Notes: generated from the letters alone by a model not told the origin. Counted from the first letter of the stretch, positions 35,339-45,229 are shown. The stretch: 64,000 nucleotides of DNA from CAZUTO01 sp964623085 (GCA_964623085.1 CAZUTO010000005.1:1-64000); one strand, 5' to 3'. Numbers and translations are program-made.

Positions 35339-36838
35339 ATGTCTTCAATTTGTTTTGACAATAGTTATGCAGCACTGCCTTCGCAGTTTTATAGCGATCA
35401 AATGCCGTCGCCGGTGAGTGCGCCGGAATTGATTCGGGCAAATACTGCGTTAGCTGCGTGCCTAAAAATTGACGTCGATTGGCTGAAGACCGAAGAGGCC
35501 AAGCAAGCATTTGCCGGCAATGTCATTCTTGAAGGTTCTCACCCGATTTCTACCGTCTATGCTGGCCATCAATTTGGCAATTGGAATCCGCAGCTGGGTG
35601 ATGGACGCGCAGTGTTGCTCGGTGAGGTTGTTGATGAAGAGGGTGATCGCTATGACATCCAGTTAAAAGGTGCAGGCCGAACGCCTTATTCTCGCGGTGG
35701 GGACGGGCTTTCGCCGCTCGGCCCGGTACTGCGGGAATACGTGCTTAGCGAGGCTATGGCCGCTTTGGGTGTGCCAACTACACGCAGCCTTGGTGCGGTG
35801 ACTACAGGCGACAAAGTGATGCGCGAGACAATTTTGCCTGGTGCGGTTCTCACGCGGGTGGCGTCGAGCCATATTCGTGTAGGCACTTTCCAATACTTTT
35901 CTGCGCAGGGTGATACTGAATCGATTCGGCTACTTTTTGAGCACGCTGCGAAACGGCATTATCCAGAAACACTAGCGGCGGATAATCCGTCCTTGGCGTT
36001 TCTGGATGCCGTGATCGCTAGGCAAGCTGAGCTGATTGCGAAGTGGCAGTTGTTAGGTTTTATCCACGGTGTCATGAATACGGACAATATGCTCATCTGT
36101 GGTGAGACGGTGGACTATGGTCCCTGTGCCTTTATGGATAGCTATGATCCTGATGCAGTATTTAGCTCCATTGATCGCCAGCGCAGGTACGCCTATTCAA
36201 ACCAACCCAAAATTGCACATTGGAATTTGTCTTGGTTGGCGCAATCGTTGATTCCTTTGATCGACGAAAATCAAGAAGCGGCTATTAACAAAGCCCAAGA
36301 AGCCATCAATTCGTTTCCAGATGCTTACCATAAAGCCTACGAGGCGGGCCTAGCTCGGAAGCTTGGGTTTAAAGCCTCGTGTGAAGAGAGTAACGATCTT
36401 GGCAGAAGATTATTTGAGCTAATGGCGCAGCACGCTGTCGATTTTACGCTCTGCTTTCGCAAGCTCGCTGATGTTGGCGCACCAGATTCGGAGAAAGAAA
36501 TCCCCGATGAACTGTTTCAATTTCCTTCGAGTTTTGATTCTTGGTTGAAGGAATGGTCGAGTATTGCCGAGCAGGCAGGAATGAGTTGGCCTGATCATAT
36601 CGAGCGATCAGTCGAGATGCGATTAGCCAACCCGGCATTCATTCCTAGAAATCATCTAGTTGAAGAAGCCATTGCTGCGGGTGAAAAAAACCAGGACTTT
36701 GAGCGATTCCATGCACTAGTTGATGTGCTTGCGAAACCCTATGGATTTGGCGGCGACAAATTAGCTTATGCTAATGCCAAGTATGCCAAGCCACCCAATG
36801 AATCCCAGCGTGTGTATCAAACCTTCTGCGGTACTTGA
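35339..36838 (+). CDS. selO: Protein adenylyltransferase SelO (YdiU)
   Basis: SelO is a pseudokinase-fold enzyme that transfers AMP from ATP to Ser, Thr or Tyr residues of proteins, linked to redox stress. The protein of 499 residues shows the family start FDNSYAALPSQFYS, GHQFGNWNPQLGDGRA, DIQLKGAGRTPYSRGGDG and the active-site HGVMNTDNMLICGETVDYGP. The bacterial form lacks the C-terminal selenocysteine of eukaryotes; it ends QTFCGT, with Cys in that part. It lies 13 bases after modC and is likely the last gene of the CBS-modABC operon. Confidence 0.95.
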   Translation: MSSICFDNSYAALPSQFYSDQMPSPVSAPELIRANTALAACLKIDVDWLKTEEAKQAFAGNVILEGSHPISTVYAGHQFGNWNPQLGDGRAVLLGEVVDEEGDRYDIQLKGAGRTPYSRGGDGLSPLGPVLREYVLSEAMAALGVPTTRSLGAVTTGDKVMRETILPGAVLTRVASSHIRVGTFQYFSAQGDTESIRLLFEHAAKRHYPETLAADNPSLAFLDAVIARQAELIAKWQLLGFIHGVMNTDNMLICGETVDYGPCAFMDSYDPDAVFSSIDRQRRYAYSNQPKIAHWNLSWLAQSLIPLIDENQEAAINKAQEAINSFPDAYHKAYEAGLARKLGFKASCEESNDLGRRLFELMAQHAVDFTLCFRKLADVGAPDSEKEIPDELFQFPSSFDSWLKEWSSIAEQAGMSWPDHIERSVEMRLANPAFIPRNHLVEEAIAAGEKNQDFERFHALVDVLAKPYGFGGDKLAYANAKYAKPPNESQRVYQTFCGT

Positions 36839-36852
36839 GTGCTATTTAATTT

Positions 36853-36875
36853 GAGTCGGATTGGTTTGCCGACTC
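36853..36875. terminator. Hairpin between convergent genes
   Basis: GAGTCGG (36853-36859) and CCGACTC (36869-36875) form a 7-bp stem with a 9-base loop between selO and the LCAT-like gene. The right arm ends at the stop codon of the latter. No T-run is present, so it is a weak candidate. Confidence 0.45.
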
Positions 36876-38317
36876 TAGTCTCTAGGGTCTTCCAATAATA
36901 GATAAAGCACGTTGTTTGAAAAGCTCGGATCTGATGTTAGCCCTATATGATCAGAAGGTATGAATTGAACCTCCGTCCAGTGAATGGGTGAGCGAAGAGT
37001 GGGCTGCCATTCTTGGCCGACACGTTCGTCTAGCAATGCACTATAGCGAGCGACGGATCCGTCGCCTGGCACGGTATCTATGAAACGGACTTCGCCTGTT
37101 TCTTGATTGACTGCCACGCGATCAGGCGTGTTCTCGATGTCTCCTGCAACGAGGTAGAGATCAACCCCTTCTGGAAGAGGTGCATCAAGATCCAATGCTT
37201 TGTGGAAGGTTTCAGCGCGTTTCAATACTTTGGTTTGAAAGTCTAGAGCGACTTCGCGTCGTGCTTCGGGATCGCTGAGATAGGGTAGCGAGTGTTCTAA
37301 AAAGGTCTGCGTTTCCTCTGTTTGAGCGGCGAGCCCCCACTCATATTTTTCCCATAACTCTCCGTCGTAAATATTTGTAATCGGTGTTTCTGCTTCATTA
37401 TCCATAACAACTTTTGCGTGCCTTGGACGCGGCAGTAATTGATAGATAGACGGGTAAGTACCGAGAATAGATGCGGGGTAATGAGGCAAAATAGGTTTAG
37501 CCGGATCAAAACCGTTGAGCAACTGATCAAACGCTTGGCTGGAACCGGCGTTTGGTGTGCCGACCAGTATGGCTCGTTCGACATACTCGCTACCTTCCCA
37601 AGTGAGTTCCGGCAGCGAACCATCTGTTGGAAGGTCGGCGTCGCCATAGCGCATAAAATATCGGGTGATTAAACCACCCATCGAATGCGCAACAATATCG
37701 AATTTAACTTCTGCATCCTCTAGTCCATAGCGCTTTTTGTATTCTTCTTGAATAAAAGCGCGTTTCTCTTCGATAAAGATTTTTAAGCGGGCTGCGTTCT
37801 CGACATTATCTAGCCGCCAATCGTAGTCGAATTGAAAACACGTAAAATGATCATCACCATAATCAACGCCATTCAACCCGATGCTTTCATCGGAATATCC
37901 GCCGACACCTAAGGTCGACAGGATGCCGACGTAGGCGCGAATTCCGAAGGAAATACCGGCAATACGCAGACGGATTTGATCCAGCACACCGTCACTGCGA
38001 ACACGATTTCCTGCGCCTTCTATGAGTTGTTCTTGAGGTCCGATGGGGAGGGCTAGCAACTGTGCGTCGTCAGGGTCATTTGGATTCGCCGCCCCGCCGT
38101 CGAATGCGCCCCACACGGTTCGGTTTGTTGCGTCTTCTACCAAACGGCTGCCAAGAACGCCTGGAATAACAATAATGGGGTTTCTGTCTGGTTTGTGATA
38201 TTGCGCAGAGCGTTCATAAATAAGCCCAAGAGTCCGTGTGTCAGATGCGCATGCTGCGATGAAAACACTTAGCCCTATTAGCAGGCTATAGGTTACAAGA
38301 GATCGTATTCTTAACAT
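36875..38317 (-). CDS. LCAT-like alpha/beta-hydrolase lipoprotein
   Basis: This 480-residue lipoprotein has its lipobox IAAC with Cys at residue 23. The enzyme part resembles lecithin:cholesterol acyltransferase and phospholipid:diacylglycerol acyltransferases: IIVIPGVLGSRL (about 48-59), nucleophile Ser 212 in VAHSMGG, the VGTPNAGSSQAF segment, catalytic Asp in PGDGSV (about 417) and His in PSDHIGLTSD (about 458). It may be an esterase or an acyltransferase working on lipids at the outer membrane or periplasmic face. It converges with selO and is divergent from the large spermidine-synthase-like gene. Confidence 0.86.
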   Translation of the reverse strand: MLRIRSLVTYSLLIGLSVFIAACASDTRTLGLIYERSAQYHKPDRNPIIVIPGVLGSRLVEDATNRTVWGAFDGGAANPNDPDDAQLLALPIGPQEQLIEGAGNRVRSDGVLDQIRLRIAGISFGIRAYVGILSTLGVGGYSDESIGLNGVDYGDDHFTCFQFDYDWRLDNVENAARLKIFIEEKRAFIQEEYKKRYGLEDAEVKFDIVAHSMGGLITRYFMRYGDADLPTDGSLPELTWEGSEYVERAILVGTPNAGSSQAFDQLLNGFDPAKPILPHYPASILGTYPSIYQLLPRPRHAKVVMDNEAETPITNIYDGELWEKYEWGLAAQTEETQTFLEHSLPYLSDPEARREVALDFQTKVLKRAETFHKALDLDAPLPEGVDLYLVAGDIENTPDRVAVNQETGEVRFIDTVPGDGSVARYSALLDERVGQEWQPTLRSPIHWTEVQFIPSDHIGLTSDPSFSNNVLYLLLEDPRD

Positions 38318-38712
38318 GCGTATTCCTTATAATCACCACTGGTTGTGGGCTTTGAGGCACTTGATACATATGTGTACCGCCGCTACACCCAGCATTCCAA
38401 ATATACAGAGTGCACTTTGCGGCTTATCGCTATAGAAATATGTTTTTCCACGTTCAATAGTACATGACAGAGCCATTTTCGCGCTCAATTTTGTTGAGCG
38501 CATTGCATGAATTGGCTAAAAAAGGAGCAATGCCCCACATTTTTTTGCGATTTGATTGCTGAATGAACCAAAATAGAACCTTACAAAAAAAGCTAACTTC
38601 AATTAATCTCTGCAAGTTCAGGTAAAATATCGTGTTTTGCATTATGTATTTGCGTCTTAGTGCGTAATTTAACTATTTTGACTATTCGATACCAAACGAC
38701 GAAAAGAATCCT
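38318..38712. other. AT-rich divergent intergenic region
   Basis: The region of 395 bases lies between the starts of the LCAT-like lipoprotein and the large membrane protein, so it should hold both promoters. It contains a perfect 8-bp inverted repeat GCGCTCAA/TTGAGCGC with a 5-base loop (38481-38501), possibly an operator. I cannot fix a promoter and see no convincing gene. Confidence 0.5.
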
Positions 38713-41700
38713 ATGAACAAATCTGCACTTGATCGGTCCAGCTTCTTCATCTTATCCGGAGTTGTTGCCTGTTTTATCCTTTCTGGCTTTGCAGCGCTGT
38801 TATATCAGACAGCGTGGATGCGCGAGTTTTCAACGGTTTTCGGTACATCTGAGCTCGCCGTTGCGGCGGTTTTAGCGGCCTATATGGGAGGGTTGGCTTT
38901 TGGCTCGAGCATGGCGGCGAAATATGTCAATCGCGTTACTCGCCCCGTTTTGTTCTATGGCTTGCTAGAGGCGGGTATCGCTCTAGCAGCACTGGCAGTG
39001 CCATTATTGCTTTGGTTGGCGAGTTCTCTCTATGTGAATGTTTTGGGTGGTCAGCCTGAACCAGTCGATGCGCGTGGTCTTGGGCAATCGTTTTTCTATT
39101 TGCTTGTCGCCTTTATTGTGTTGGCTATCCCCACTAGCTTTATGGGTGCAACTCTGCCGCTATTGACCAAATATGTAGTGAAGTCCAGAGAGCAAATTGG
39201 TTCTCGGGTAGGTTTGCTTTATGCCACAAATACTTTAGGCGCGATTGCAGGCACTGTTGTTGCTGGGTTTGTATTGTTGCCGCTGCTAGGCCTAAACGGA
39301 ACGGTTTGGGTCGGTGTTGGGATCAACTTTTTAGTATTTTTGCTCGCTGCTGCGATCGCGAAGAAAGTGGGCGATCATATGGAAGTGGAAGGAGGCAATG
39401 CAGATGCCCAAGATCCAGATAAATCAACGCATTCGTCAGCAAATAAAGGCAATGCTTCCAAAGCAAGACTTTGGATTCTGCCTATTATGCTGTTCTCCGG
39501 CGCCAATGCGTTTCTATATGAAGTGCTTTGGACACGGTTACTCGGTCACATATTAGGAGGCAGTATTGCTGCATTTTCCACCATGCTGGCGGGCTTCCTT
39601 AGTGGTATCGCGATTGGTAGTGCGATTGCCTCGCGCTTAGCAAAAACACGAGAGCGGTCGACAAATTGGTTTGTGTTAGTGCAATGCGGTATTGCGTTTA
39701 CGTCAATGCTTATCTACGCGTTATTGCCAACGGTGATTCCCGAAAGTAAAGGCTTGGCTGGCAATGTCGTTCTGGCGATTATGATTCTCCTGCCGGCCAC
39801 TATCTTTATTGGTGCGACTTTTCCATTAGCGGTGAGAATTCTCGCTTTTGATGAACGCGATGCGGCCCCTTCTTCAGCCAAGGTCTATTCGTGGAATACT
39901 GTTGGTGCCATCTTTGGTGCAACGATTTCAGCGTTTTTCCTTATTCCAGCGTTGAAGTATGAAGGAGCAATTCTTTTTGCAGTGTTGGTTAACATAGGGC
40001 TGGCATTTGCAGCTGCAACGATGCTTGGGTATCGCCGTGCATCACTGCAAGTGGCCATAGGTATGTTCATTGTGGGAACAATATTGTTTTATAAGCCGCT
40101 TATGCCAGAGGCTATATTGCGTACTTCGCCTATTTTTACGCTGCTTGACGGAGAGTTTCGATACTACGAAGTGGGCCGCTCTTCGACGGTGACGGTGATC
40201 GAGCGAAACGGCTATTTAAATATTAGAAATAATGGTTTGCCAGAAGCTTCTGCAGCTGTAAAAGGCGCACCTCCTGCCGTTCATAACCAACGCCTGCTTG
40301 CGATAACGCCCGTTTTAGCTCGGCCCGATGCTGAAAATATGTTGGTTGTCGGCTTGGGTGGTGGTGTGGCACTTGAAGGTGTTCCTAAGTCAATAAAATC
40401 GGTTGATGTGATAGAGCTAGAAGAGCAGGTCATCGATGCTAACCAGACTTTTGGGGATGAGCGAGCTATTGATCCTTTAAAGGATCCACGCATGAACCTC
40501 GTGATCAACGACGCGCGCAGTGCAATGACGCTGACCGAAAAAAACTATGATGCGATTGTGTCGCAACCATCCCATCCTTGGACGGCAGGGGCATCGCACT
40601 TATATACACGCGAATATATGGCCTTGGCGAAAGAGCGCCTTACCGAAGATGGTGTTTACTTGCAGTGGATGAATACTCAGTTCGTTGATGAGTTTTTGCT
40701 CAGGAGCCTTACTGCAACGATGTTGGATGTTTATCCTTATGTGCGAATGTATAAGTGGAATGGTGAGGCGGTATTCTTTCTTGGATCAAACAGTCCATTG
40801 AATATTGAGCAGGATATTGCGCGCACCGGACGACCGCTATCTGACGATCCACAAACCTACCTTGAAAATGGTTTAGGGGCGGTTGAGGACGTTATCGCCG
40901 GTCTAGCGATGGATCAAAAGAATCTGGAAGAGTTTGCCAAGGGCGGTAAAGTAATCACAGATAACAATAACTACATGGCGACGCATTCCTCGCGCGTCAT
41001 TGATACCCCTTCAGCGCTGACTTGGAGAAGGCTTGATCCGCTTCTTGCAAACTATGACCCAGTCACGCAGATAGACAGCGAATTTTACCAACCCGATCTT
41101 TTCGATCTTGACCTGATTTACCTTACTCGGCGGCTAGAAAATTTGAGATTAAAACCTCGTGCGGTTGAAATTGGCAATTTCCTCGAGTCAGAAAATCATG
41201 CGCAATCTTTAGCGGTTGCTGCTGCTGGGCTTATGCGGCAGGGTGACAGGGAGCAAGGCGCGAGGCATCTTTTAGATATTCTAGAGAGAGAGCCGGATAA
41301 CCAAAGAGTCAGATACTTATTTTTGCAGCCCTGGCTAAGTGAAAAAGTAAGCGGCAAAGAGTTACCTGAAGATGTTGAAGCTCAGTTTGCACTTCTGTCG
41401 GGCACGGCACTGACTGCAGTAGAAGCACTTGCCGCTTCAACAGAGAATCGGATGAATGATTTGGCTCAGATGGACGCTGAGTTGGCAAAAGTATTACCTA
41501 CCGATCCTTGGTATGACACTACTACTAAACTTCGCGCCGACTGGCGAATCCGGGTCAATACACCAGGGTTTCAACCTCGCTTTGCTAACGAAGCAACAGA
41601 GATCGTCGATAGGGCGTTGGTATTTACTTATGATCTCGCCTTTTACGCATATAGGTTGCGATCGACGGAGGTTGCGAAGGATTTTGTGAGCAGCGTTGAA

Positions 41701-41940
41701 GCAGGTCGTATAATGGTGTCTACTTTGGAAAATCTGAACTACCTACAATCTGATAGTTCCAATACGCCTCCGCAGTCTGAAGTTCAGAGAAACTTAGGCT
41801 ATGCGAATAGTATCGATAAGATGTTAAAGCAGGTTGAAGGCAAGCAAATTGAAGGCGTATCAGTTCAAAAGGTAGAGAATGTGCGTCAACGATTGGACGC
41901 GTTGCTAGGTAAACTCAATGGTCTAGCAGGGAACGCCTGA
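38713..41940 (+). CDS. Membrane-fused spermidine synthase-like protein
   Basis: This 1075-residue protein joins a polytopic membrane part to a Rossmann-fold aminopropyltransferase-like part. Residues about 1-465 hold some 12-14 membrane helices in two MFS-like halves with GFAALLYQTAWMREFS and the related FLYEVLWTRLLGH. The linker between them (about 220-255) is polar. Residues about 480-700 have the SAM-type fold: LVVGLGGGVALEGV, VIELEEQVIDANQTF, NDARSAM, QPSHPW. A helical extension (about 800-1075) follows. The polyamine-specific residues of SpeE are incomplete, so the reaction is uncertain. It is a single gene with its own upstream region. Confidence 0.9.
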   Translation: MNKSALDRSSFFILSGVVACFILSGFAALLYQTAWMREFSTVFGTSELAVAAVLAAYMGGLAFGSSMAAKYVNRVTRPVLFYGLLEAGIALAALAVPLLLWLASSLYVNVLGGQPEPVDARGLGQSFFYLLVAFIVLAIPTSFMGATLPLLTKYVVKSREQIGSRVGLLYATNTLGAIAGTVVAGFVLLPLLGLNGTVWVGVGINFLVFLLAAAIAKKVGDHMEVEGGNADAQDPDKSTHSSANKGNASKARLWILPIMLFSGANAFLYEVLWTRLLGHILGGSIAAFSTMLAGFLSGIAIGSAIASRLAKTRERSTNWFVLVQCGIAFTSMLIYALLPTVIPESKGLAGNVVLAIMILLPATIFIGATFPLAVRILAFDERDAAPSSAKVYSWNTVGAIFGATISAFFLIPALKYEGAILFAVLVNIGLAFAAATMLGYRRASLQVAIGMFIVGTILFYKPLMPEAILRTSPIFTLLDGEFRYYEVGRSSTVTVIERNGYLNIRNNGLPEASAAVKGAPPAVHNQRLLAITPVLARPDAENMLVVGLGGGVALEGVPKSIKSVDVIELEEQVIDANQTFGDERAIDPLKDPRMNLVINDARSAMTLTEKNYDAIVSQPSHPWTAGASHLYTREYMALAKERLTEDGVYLQWMNTQFVDEFLLRSLTATMLDVYPYVRMYKWNGEAVFFLGSNSPLNIEQDIARTGRPLSDDPQTYLENGLGAVEDVIAGLAMDQKNLEEFAKGGKVITDNNNYMATHSSRVIDTPSALTWRRLDPLLANYDPVTQIDSEFYQPDLFDLDLIYLTRRLENLRLKPRAVEIGNFLESENHAQSLAVAAAGLMRQGDREQGARHLLDILEREPDNQRVRYLFLQPWLSEKVSGKELPEDVEAQFALLSGTALTAVEALAASTENRMNDLAQMDAELAKVLPTDPWYDTTTKLRADWRIRVNTPGFQPRFANEATEIVDRALVFTYDLAFYAYRLRSTEVAKDFVSSVEAGRIMVSTLENLNYLQSDSSNTPPQSEVQRNLGYANSIDKMLKQVEGKQIEGVSVQKVENVRQRLDALLGKLNGLAGNA

Positions 41941-42041
41941 TTATTTGTCGCCGACTAAATCAGCCCTGATTAGGGGCCGATAAACGTAGAGAGGCTCCAT
42001 AGGTAATCGCGAACATCCGATGCAGGTTTTTCGCGTGTTAT

Positions 42042-42509
42042 CTATTCTGTGCTTTGGAGCCGCTCCGCTTCTGCTTTAATAAGCTGTTGCAACTCATCCA
42101 AATTCTGTTCGATACGTGAGGATCCTAGTTCTGCACCTTGGCTAATTAATGCAGGCATTTTTTCGATGGTTTTTTTCCCTGTATCAGTTGAGTAGAACAC
42201 ATTGATTTCCTTTAGCTCACCGGCAGTGAATTCTTCTGCATAAATTTTTAGCAGATCCGGTTTAAGTGTTTCGTAGCTCATATATTTGTAGAAAAACTCT
42301 GTCATCACCTCACGAAACGGCGCTAGCCCGGGGTTTTGCTGTATTTCCAAGTCCAGCATTTGCGTGATGGTTTTGTCGAAAACGTCCTCCATTCCGATAA
42401 CATCAAACAATTTTTCAGCTTCTAATTCAGAGGCAGGGTCGGCGAACGCCAGTGAATTCAATGAGTGATAGGCGAGTAGCAAACTAAAGAGAAGCGCACT
42501 TTTTTTCAT
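42042..42509 (-). CDS. DUF2059 exported protein
   Basis: This 155-residue protein has a signal peptide (about 1-23, ending LAFAD) and a DUF2059 domain (about 45-145). Family-typical parts are YKYMSYETLKPDLLKIYAEEFTAGELKEINVFYSTDTGKK and MPALISQGAELG. The function is unknown. The C-terminus is a charged helix. It is convergent with the large membrane protein gene. Confidence 0.9.
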   Translation of the reverse strand: MKKSALLFSLLLAYHSLNSLAFADPASELEAEKLFDVIGMEDVFDKTITQMLDLEIQQNPGLAPFREVMTEFFYKYMSYETLKPDLLKIYAEEFTAGELKEINVFYSTDTGKKTIEKMPALISQGAELGSSRIEQNLDELQQLIKAEAERLQSTE

Positions 42510-42942
42510 ATGTATTCCTAAATCAAATAGATAATATCTTATAGATTCTGAAAAGGAATGAAATTTTGTCTAATTTATTCCTTAACAGAATAGGTTTTTT
42601 CAATTCAGATAAGTTCATTGTAGTCTATTGCAAATAATACGTACTTTCGATTTCGTTAGGTAGAGACTCAGCCAGTTTGGTCCGAGCTCGTGCGCTAATT
42701 TATCTCGATATGAGTTTGTTGGTGGGTGCTGCAACTTATCCAGAATAAATACCCTTTCATTGCGCAAATTGCGAAAAATTGAATATGCAATCCTGAAGGC
42801 ATGGTTTGAACGCATGTAAAGTTCAAAGAAGGAGAAAGGCATTCATAATTACGTGTATTTGTGATCCAAGTCCTGCAAATCCCTATACGCTCTAATACTG
42901 GGTTGTTAGCATGTGTCGCGTAAAATTGAGTATTGAGAAAAG
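42510..42942. other. Intergenic region, no supported gene
   Basis: This 433-base region lies between the DUF2059 gene and the divergent NTF2-like gene. Open frames on the minus strand (42615-42979) have no recognisable domain and unusual composition. A 7-bp inverted repeat AAGGAAT/ATTCCTT (42553-42583) near the DUF2059 start may be regulatory. Nothing else is clear. Confidence 0.4.
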
Positions 42943-43293
42943 ATGGCCAGAACACGCGGAAAACACACTGAAGATGCAATTAGAGTTCATATCAAGGCGC
43001 TGGGTCAGCGACTTGAAGATGTGATCGCAGGGTATTCTGATGATGCCATTCTTCTAACGTCAGAAAACTCTTATCAAGGGAAATCTGAAATCCGAGATTA
43101 TTATCAGACATTTATGCGGGATACGCTGCCTCTGCTTGCTTCGAGTTATGGGCTTCAGCGCTTTGATGTGATTGGTGAGGCGGGATACCTCGTTTGGTCG
43201 GCTTTGCCGTCAATTCCACTGGGAACAGATACCATACTTGTTCATGACGGCAAGATTGTGCTGCATACGAAAACCATTCATATGCTTCCCTGA
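42943..43293 (+). CDS. NTF2-like (SnoaL-type) small protein
   Basis: This 116-residue protein has the cone-shaped NTF2-like fold pattern: an N-terminal helix pair (AIRVHIKALGQRLEDVIAGY), the DDAILLTSENSYQGKSEIRDYYQTF core and a beta sheet ending in VLHTKTIHM. Such proteins act as hydrolases, isomerases or ligand binders; no catalytic set can be named here. It precedes the VOC gene by 89 bases on the same strand. Confidence 0.75.
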   Translation: MARTRGKHTEDAIRVHIKALGQRLEDVIAGYSDDAILLTSENSYQGKSEIRDYYQTFMRDTLPLLASSYGLQRFDVIGEAGYLVWSALPSIPLGTDTILVHDGKIVLHTKTIHMLP

Positions 43294-43382
43294 GAGCGTT
43301 ATTGCTTTAATGTTTTGCTGAGTTCACATCAAAAACAGGGTAAAGTTTTTGATCTCCGAAACCGCTCAGAGAGTTCATCGTT

Positions 43383-43742
43383 TTGCCTGTCCACGAAAGA
43401 ATTGATTACCTAGAATTTCCAGCTAAAGACTTGGTTGCGACAAAGCATTTTTTTGCCTCCGTATTTGATTGGGAATTCGAAGATTACGGTAGTGAATACA
43501 CAGCCTTTTCTGATCAAGGTATGCGTGGTGGTTTTTTTAAGTCAGAACAATCATCTAGGACCAGCGCTGGTTCAGCGCTAGTGGTTTTCTATAGTGCGGA
43601 CCTTGAATCTACCCAAACTAAAATTAGCGACGCCGGTGGTGTGATTGTCGAACCGATATTTTCATTTCCCGGTGGTCGCCGCTTTCACTTTACCGATCCA
43701 AGCGGCAACGAATTTGCCGTCTGGTCAGATAGCGGCTTATAA
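43383..43742 (+). CDS. VOC family protein (glyoxalase-like)
   Basis: This 119-residue protein has the vicinal oxygen chelate fold: two beta-alpha-beta-beta-beta halves with IDYLEFPAKDLVATKHFFASVFDWEFEDYG at the start and FTDPSGNEFAVWSDS at the end. Metal ligands may include the H/E of the first strand and E of the last strand. Its role may be in antibiotic or aldehyde detoxification but cannot be named. The start is TTG at 43383, with GAGAG nearby; no ATG is available. Confidence 0.82.
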   Translation: MPVHERIDYLEFPAKDLVATKHFFASVFDWEFEDYGSEYTAFSDQGMRGGFFKSEQSSRTSAGSALVVFYSADLESTQTKISDAGGVIVEPIFSFPGGRRFHFTDPSGNEFAVWSDSGL

Positions 43743-43834
43743 GATGTGAGGGTAAAGCGTCGCATCTGAGCTTCATCTCCTTCCTGTCTTTGCGTACACT
43801 CGCGCACCTTATCCGATCTTCAACTGCCTGAAAC

Positions 43835-45229
43835 ATGTCAGATCAAGCCCTATCTAAGCGCAAGGAATTGGCAGCATTGCTAAAATTTGCTGCACCCATT
43901 GGCGTGAGTCAGATGGCTGCAATTGGTATGGGTATGACGGATGTCATCGTGGCAGGGAATGCCGGCACCAAAGATCTTGCCGGCGTCATGATCGGAAGTA
44001 ATGCTTGGCAGATAGTGGCATTTTTCTTCTTTGGTATTGGGCTCGCAAATGCCCCTATCGTCGGCCGTCACTTTGGTGTTTTGGATTGGAAATCGATCCG
44101 AGATCATTTGCACCAGTCTGTTTGGTTGGCATTGGTTTGCGGTTTGCTAACGCTGCTATTCGTATATCTGGCGGCCACCTACTTGACACTTTGGCAGCTA
44201 GACCCAGAGGTCTCACTCATCGCCACTGGCTATATGCTCGCTGTGCTTCCAGGCGCTTTTTCGATGGCAGTACTGCCACTGTTTAGAGCCAGCCTCGAAT
44301 CGATGAATGAGATCCATTTTGTAATGAAATTGAGTATTGGTGTATTCCTACTCAATATCCTACTCGACTATTGGTTCGTATTTGGTGGCTTTGGTCTAGA
44401 GCCTCTAGGCGGGGTAGGGTGTGGATGGGCAACCTCCATCGTATTTTGCGTCCAACTTTTGATTCTGTGCTGGCATTTGGTTAAATCGCCTCGGCTGGCG
44501 GAGCTTAAGCTAACTAAAATCTTCCCGAGGCCGCGCTGGACCTTGATACGGCCCACATTTTTGCTCGGCCTCCCCATTGGGTTGTCGACACTGATGGAAA
44601 TCGGTTTTTTTGGCGGCATGGGTCTGCGCATGGCAGACATAGGTGTGATTGAAGCCGGTGCACATGCTATTGCGATTAACATCGCTGCATTCGTATTTAT
44701 GTTGTTTATATCATTGGGTCACGCGGTCACGGTGCGAGCATCACACGCCCTGGGTCGCGGTGATCATGCACTTGCCCGCCAGATAGTTTCATTAGGTTTA
44801 TTGTCGGTTATAGGTTTTGCATTGGTGAGCTCGGTGGCGACCTATACCTTGCGTGCTTATCTACCTGGGCTTTTTAATCAAGACGCGGACGTTATTCGGT
44901 TGGCGAGTATGTACCTTGCGCTCGCTGCGTTGTTTCAATTTTTCGATGGTCTACAGGCGGTAGCTGTATGCAGTTTACGCGCCTATAAGGACACCGCTGT
45001 TCCATGCGGAATTCAATTTGTCGCTTTCTGGTTGATGGGCCTTCCTCTTGGTATTTTCCTGCCAGGAACGACGATTCTTGGGCATCAAATTGGCAGTGAG
45101 GGCGCATGGATTGCATTTTGTATTGCCTTGTTCACGTCCTCAATTATTTTGCTTTCTAGGCTTTATATGAAGGTCTTTAAAACGAGTTCCGTCGACAAAA
45201 ACGTACCTATAAGCAACGTGTATGAATGA
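43835..45229 (+). CDS. MATE family efflux transporter
   Basis: This inner-membrane cation-coupled exporter of drugs or metabolites has about 12 membrane helices in 464 residues. Family marks are FAAPIGVSQMAAIGMGMTD at the first helix, ASLESMNEIHFVMKLS, and the repeat-two start at about residue 245 with LGLPIGLSTLMEIG. The protein ends with a polar tail. Its stop overlaps the start of the GNAT gene by 8 bases, so the two are coupled. The type is NorM-like. Confidence 0.93.
   Translation: MSDQALSKRKELAALLKFAAPIGVSQMAAIGMGMTDVIVAGNAGTKDLAGVMIGSNAWQIVAFFFFGIGLANAPIVGRHFGVLDWKSIRDHLHQSVWLALVCGLLTLLFVYLAATYLTLWQLDPEVSLIATGYMLAVLPGAFSMAVLPLFRASLESMNEIHFVMKLSIGVFLLNILLDYWFVFGGFGLEPLGGVGCGWATSIVFCVQLLILCWHLVKSPRLAELKLTKIFPRPRWTLIRPTFLLGLPIGLSTLMEIGFFGGMGLRMADIGVIEAGAHAIAINIAAFVFMLFISLGHAVTVRASHALGRGDHALARQIVSLGLLSVIGFALVSSVATYTLRAYLPGLFNQDADVIRLASMYLALAALFQFFDGLQAVAVCSLRAYKDTAVPCGIQFVAFWLMGLPLGIFLPGTTILGHQIGSEGAWIAFCIALFTSSIILLSRLYMKVFKTSSVDKNVPISNVYE

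Noticed and set aside
38454..38642. 62-residue minus-strand ORF in the divergent region
   Set aside because: AT-rich, Lys/Phe/Asn-heavy translation without signal or domain; the place is needed for promoters.
42615..42979. Two overlapping minus-strand ORFs between DUF2059 and NTF2-like genes
   Set aside because: They conflict with each other and with the NTF2-like start, and show no coding character.
42943..43742. Integron-cassette origin for the NTF2-like and VOC genes
   Set aside because: Such small proteins are common integron cargo, but I saw no attC-like site around either gene and no integrase.
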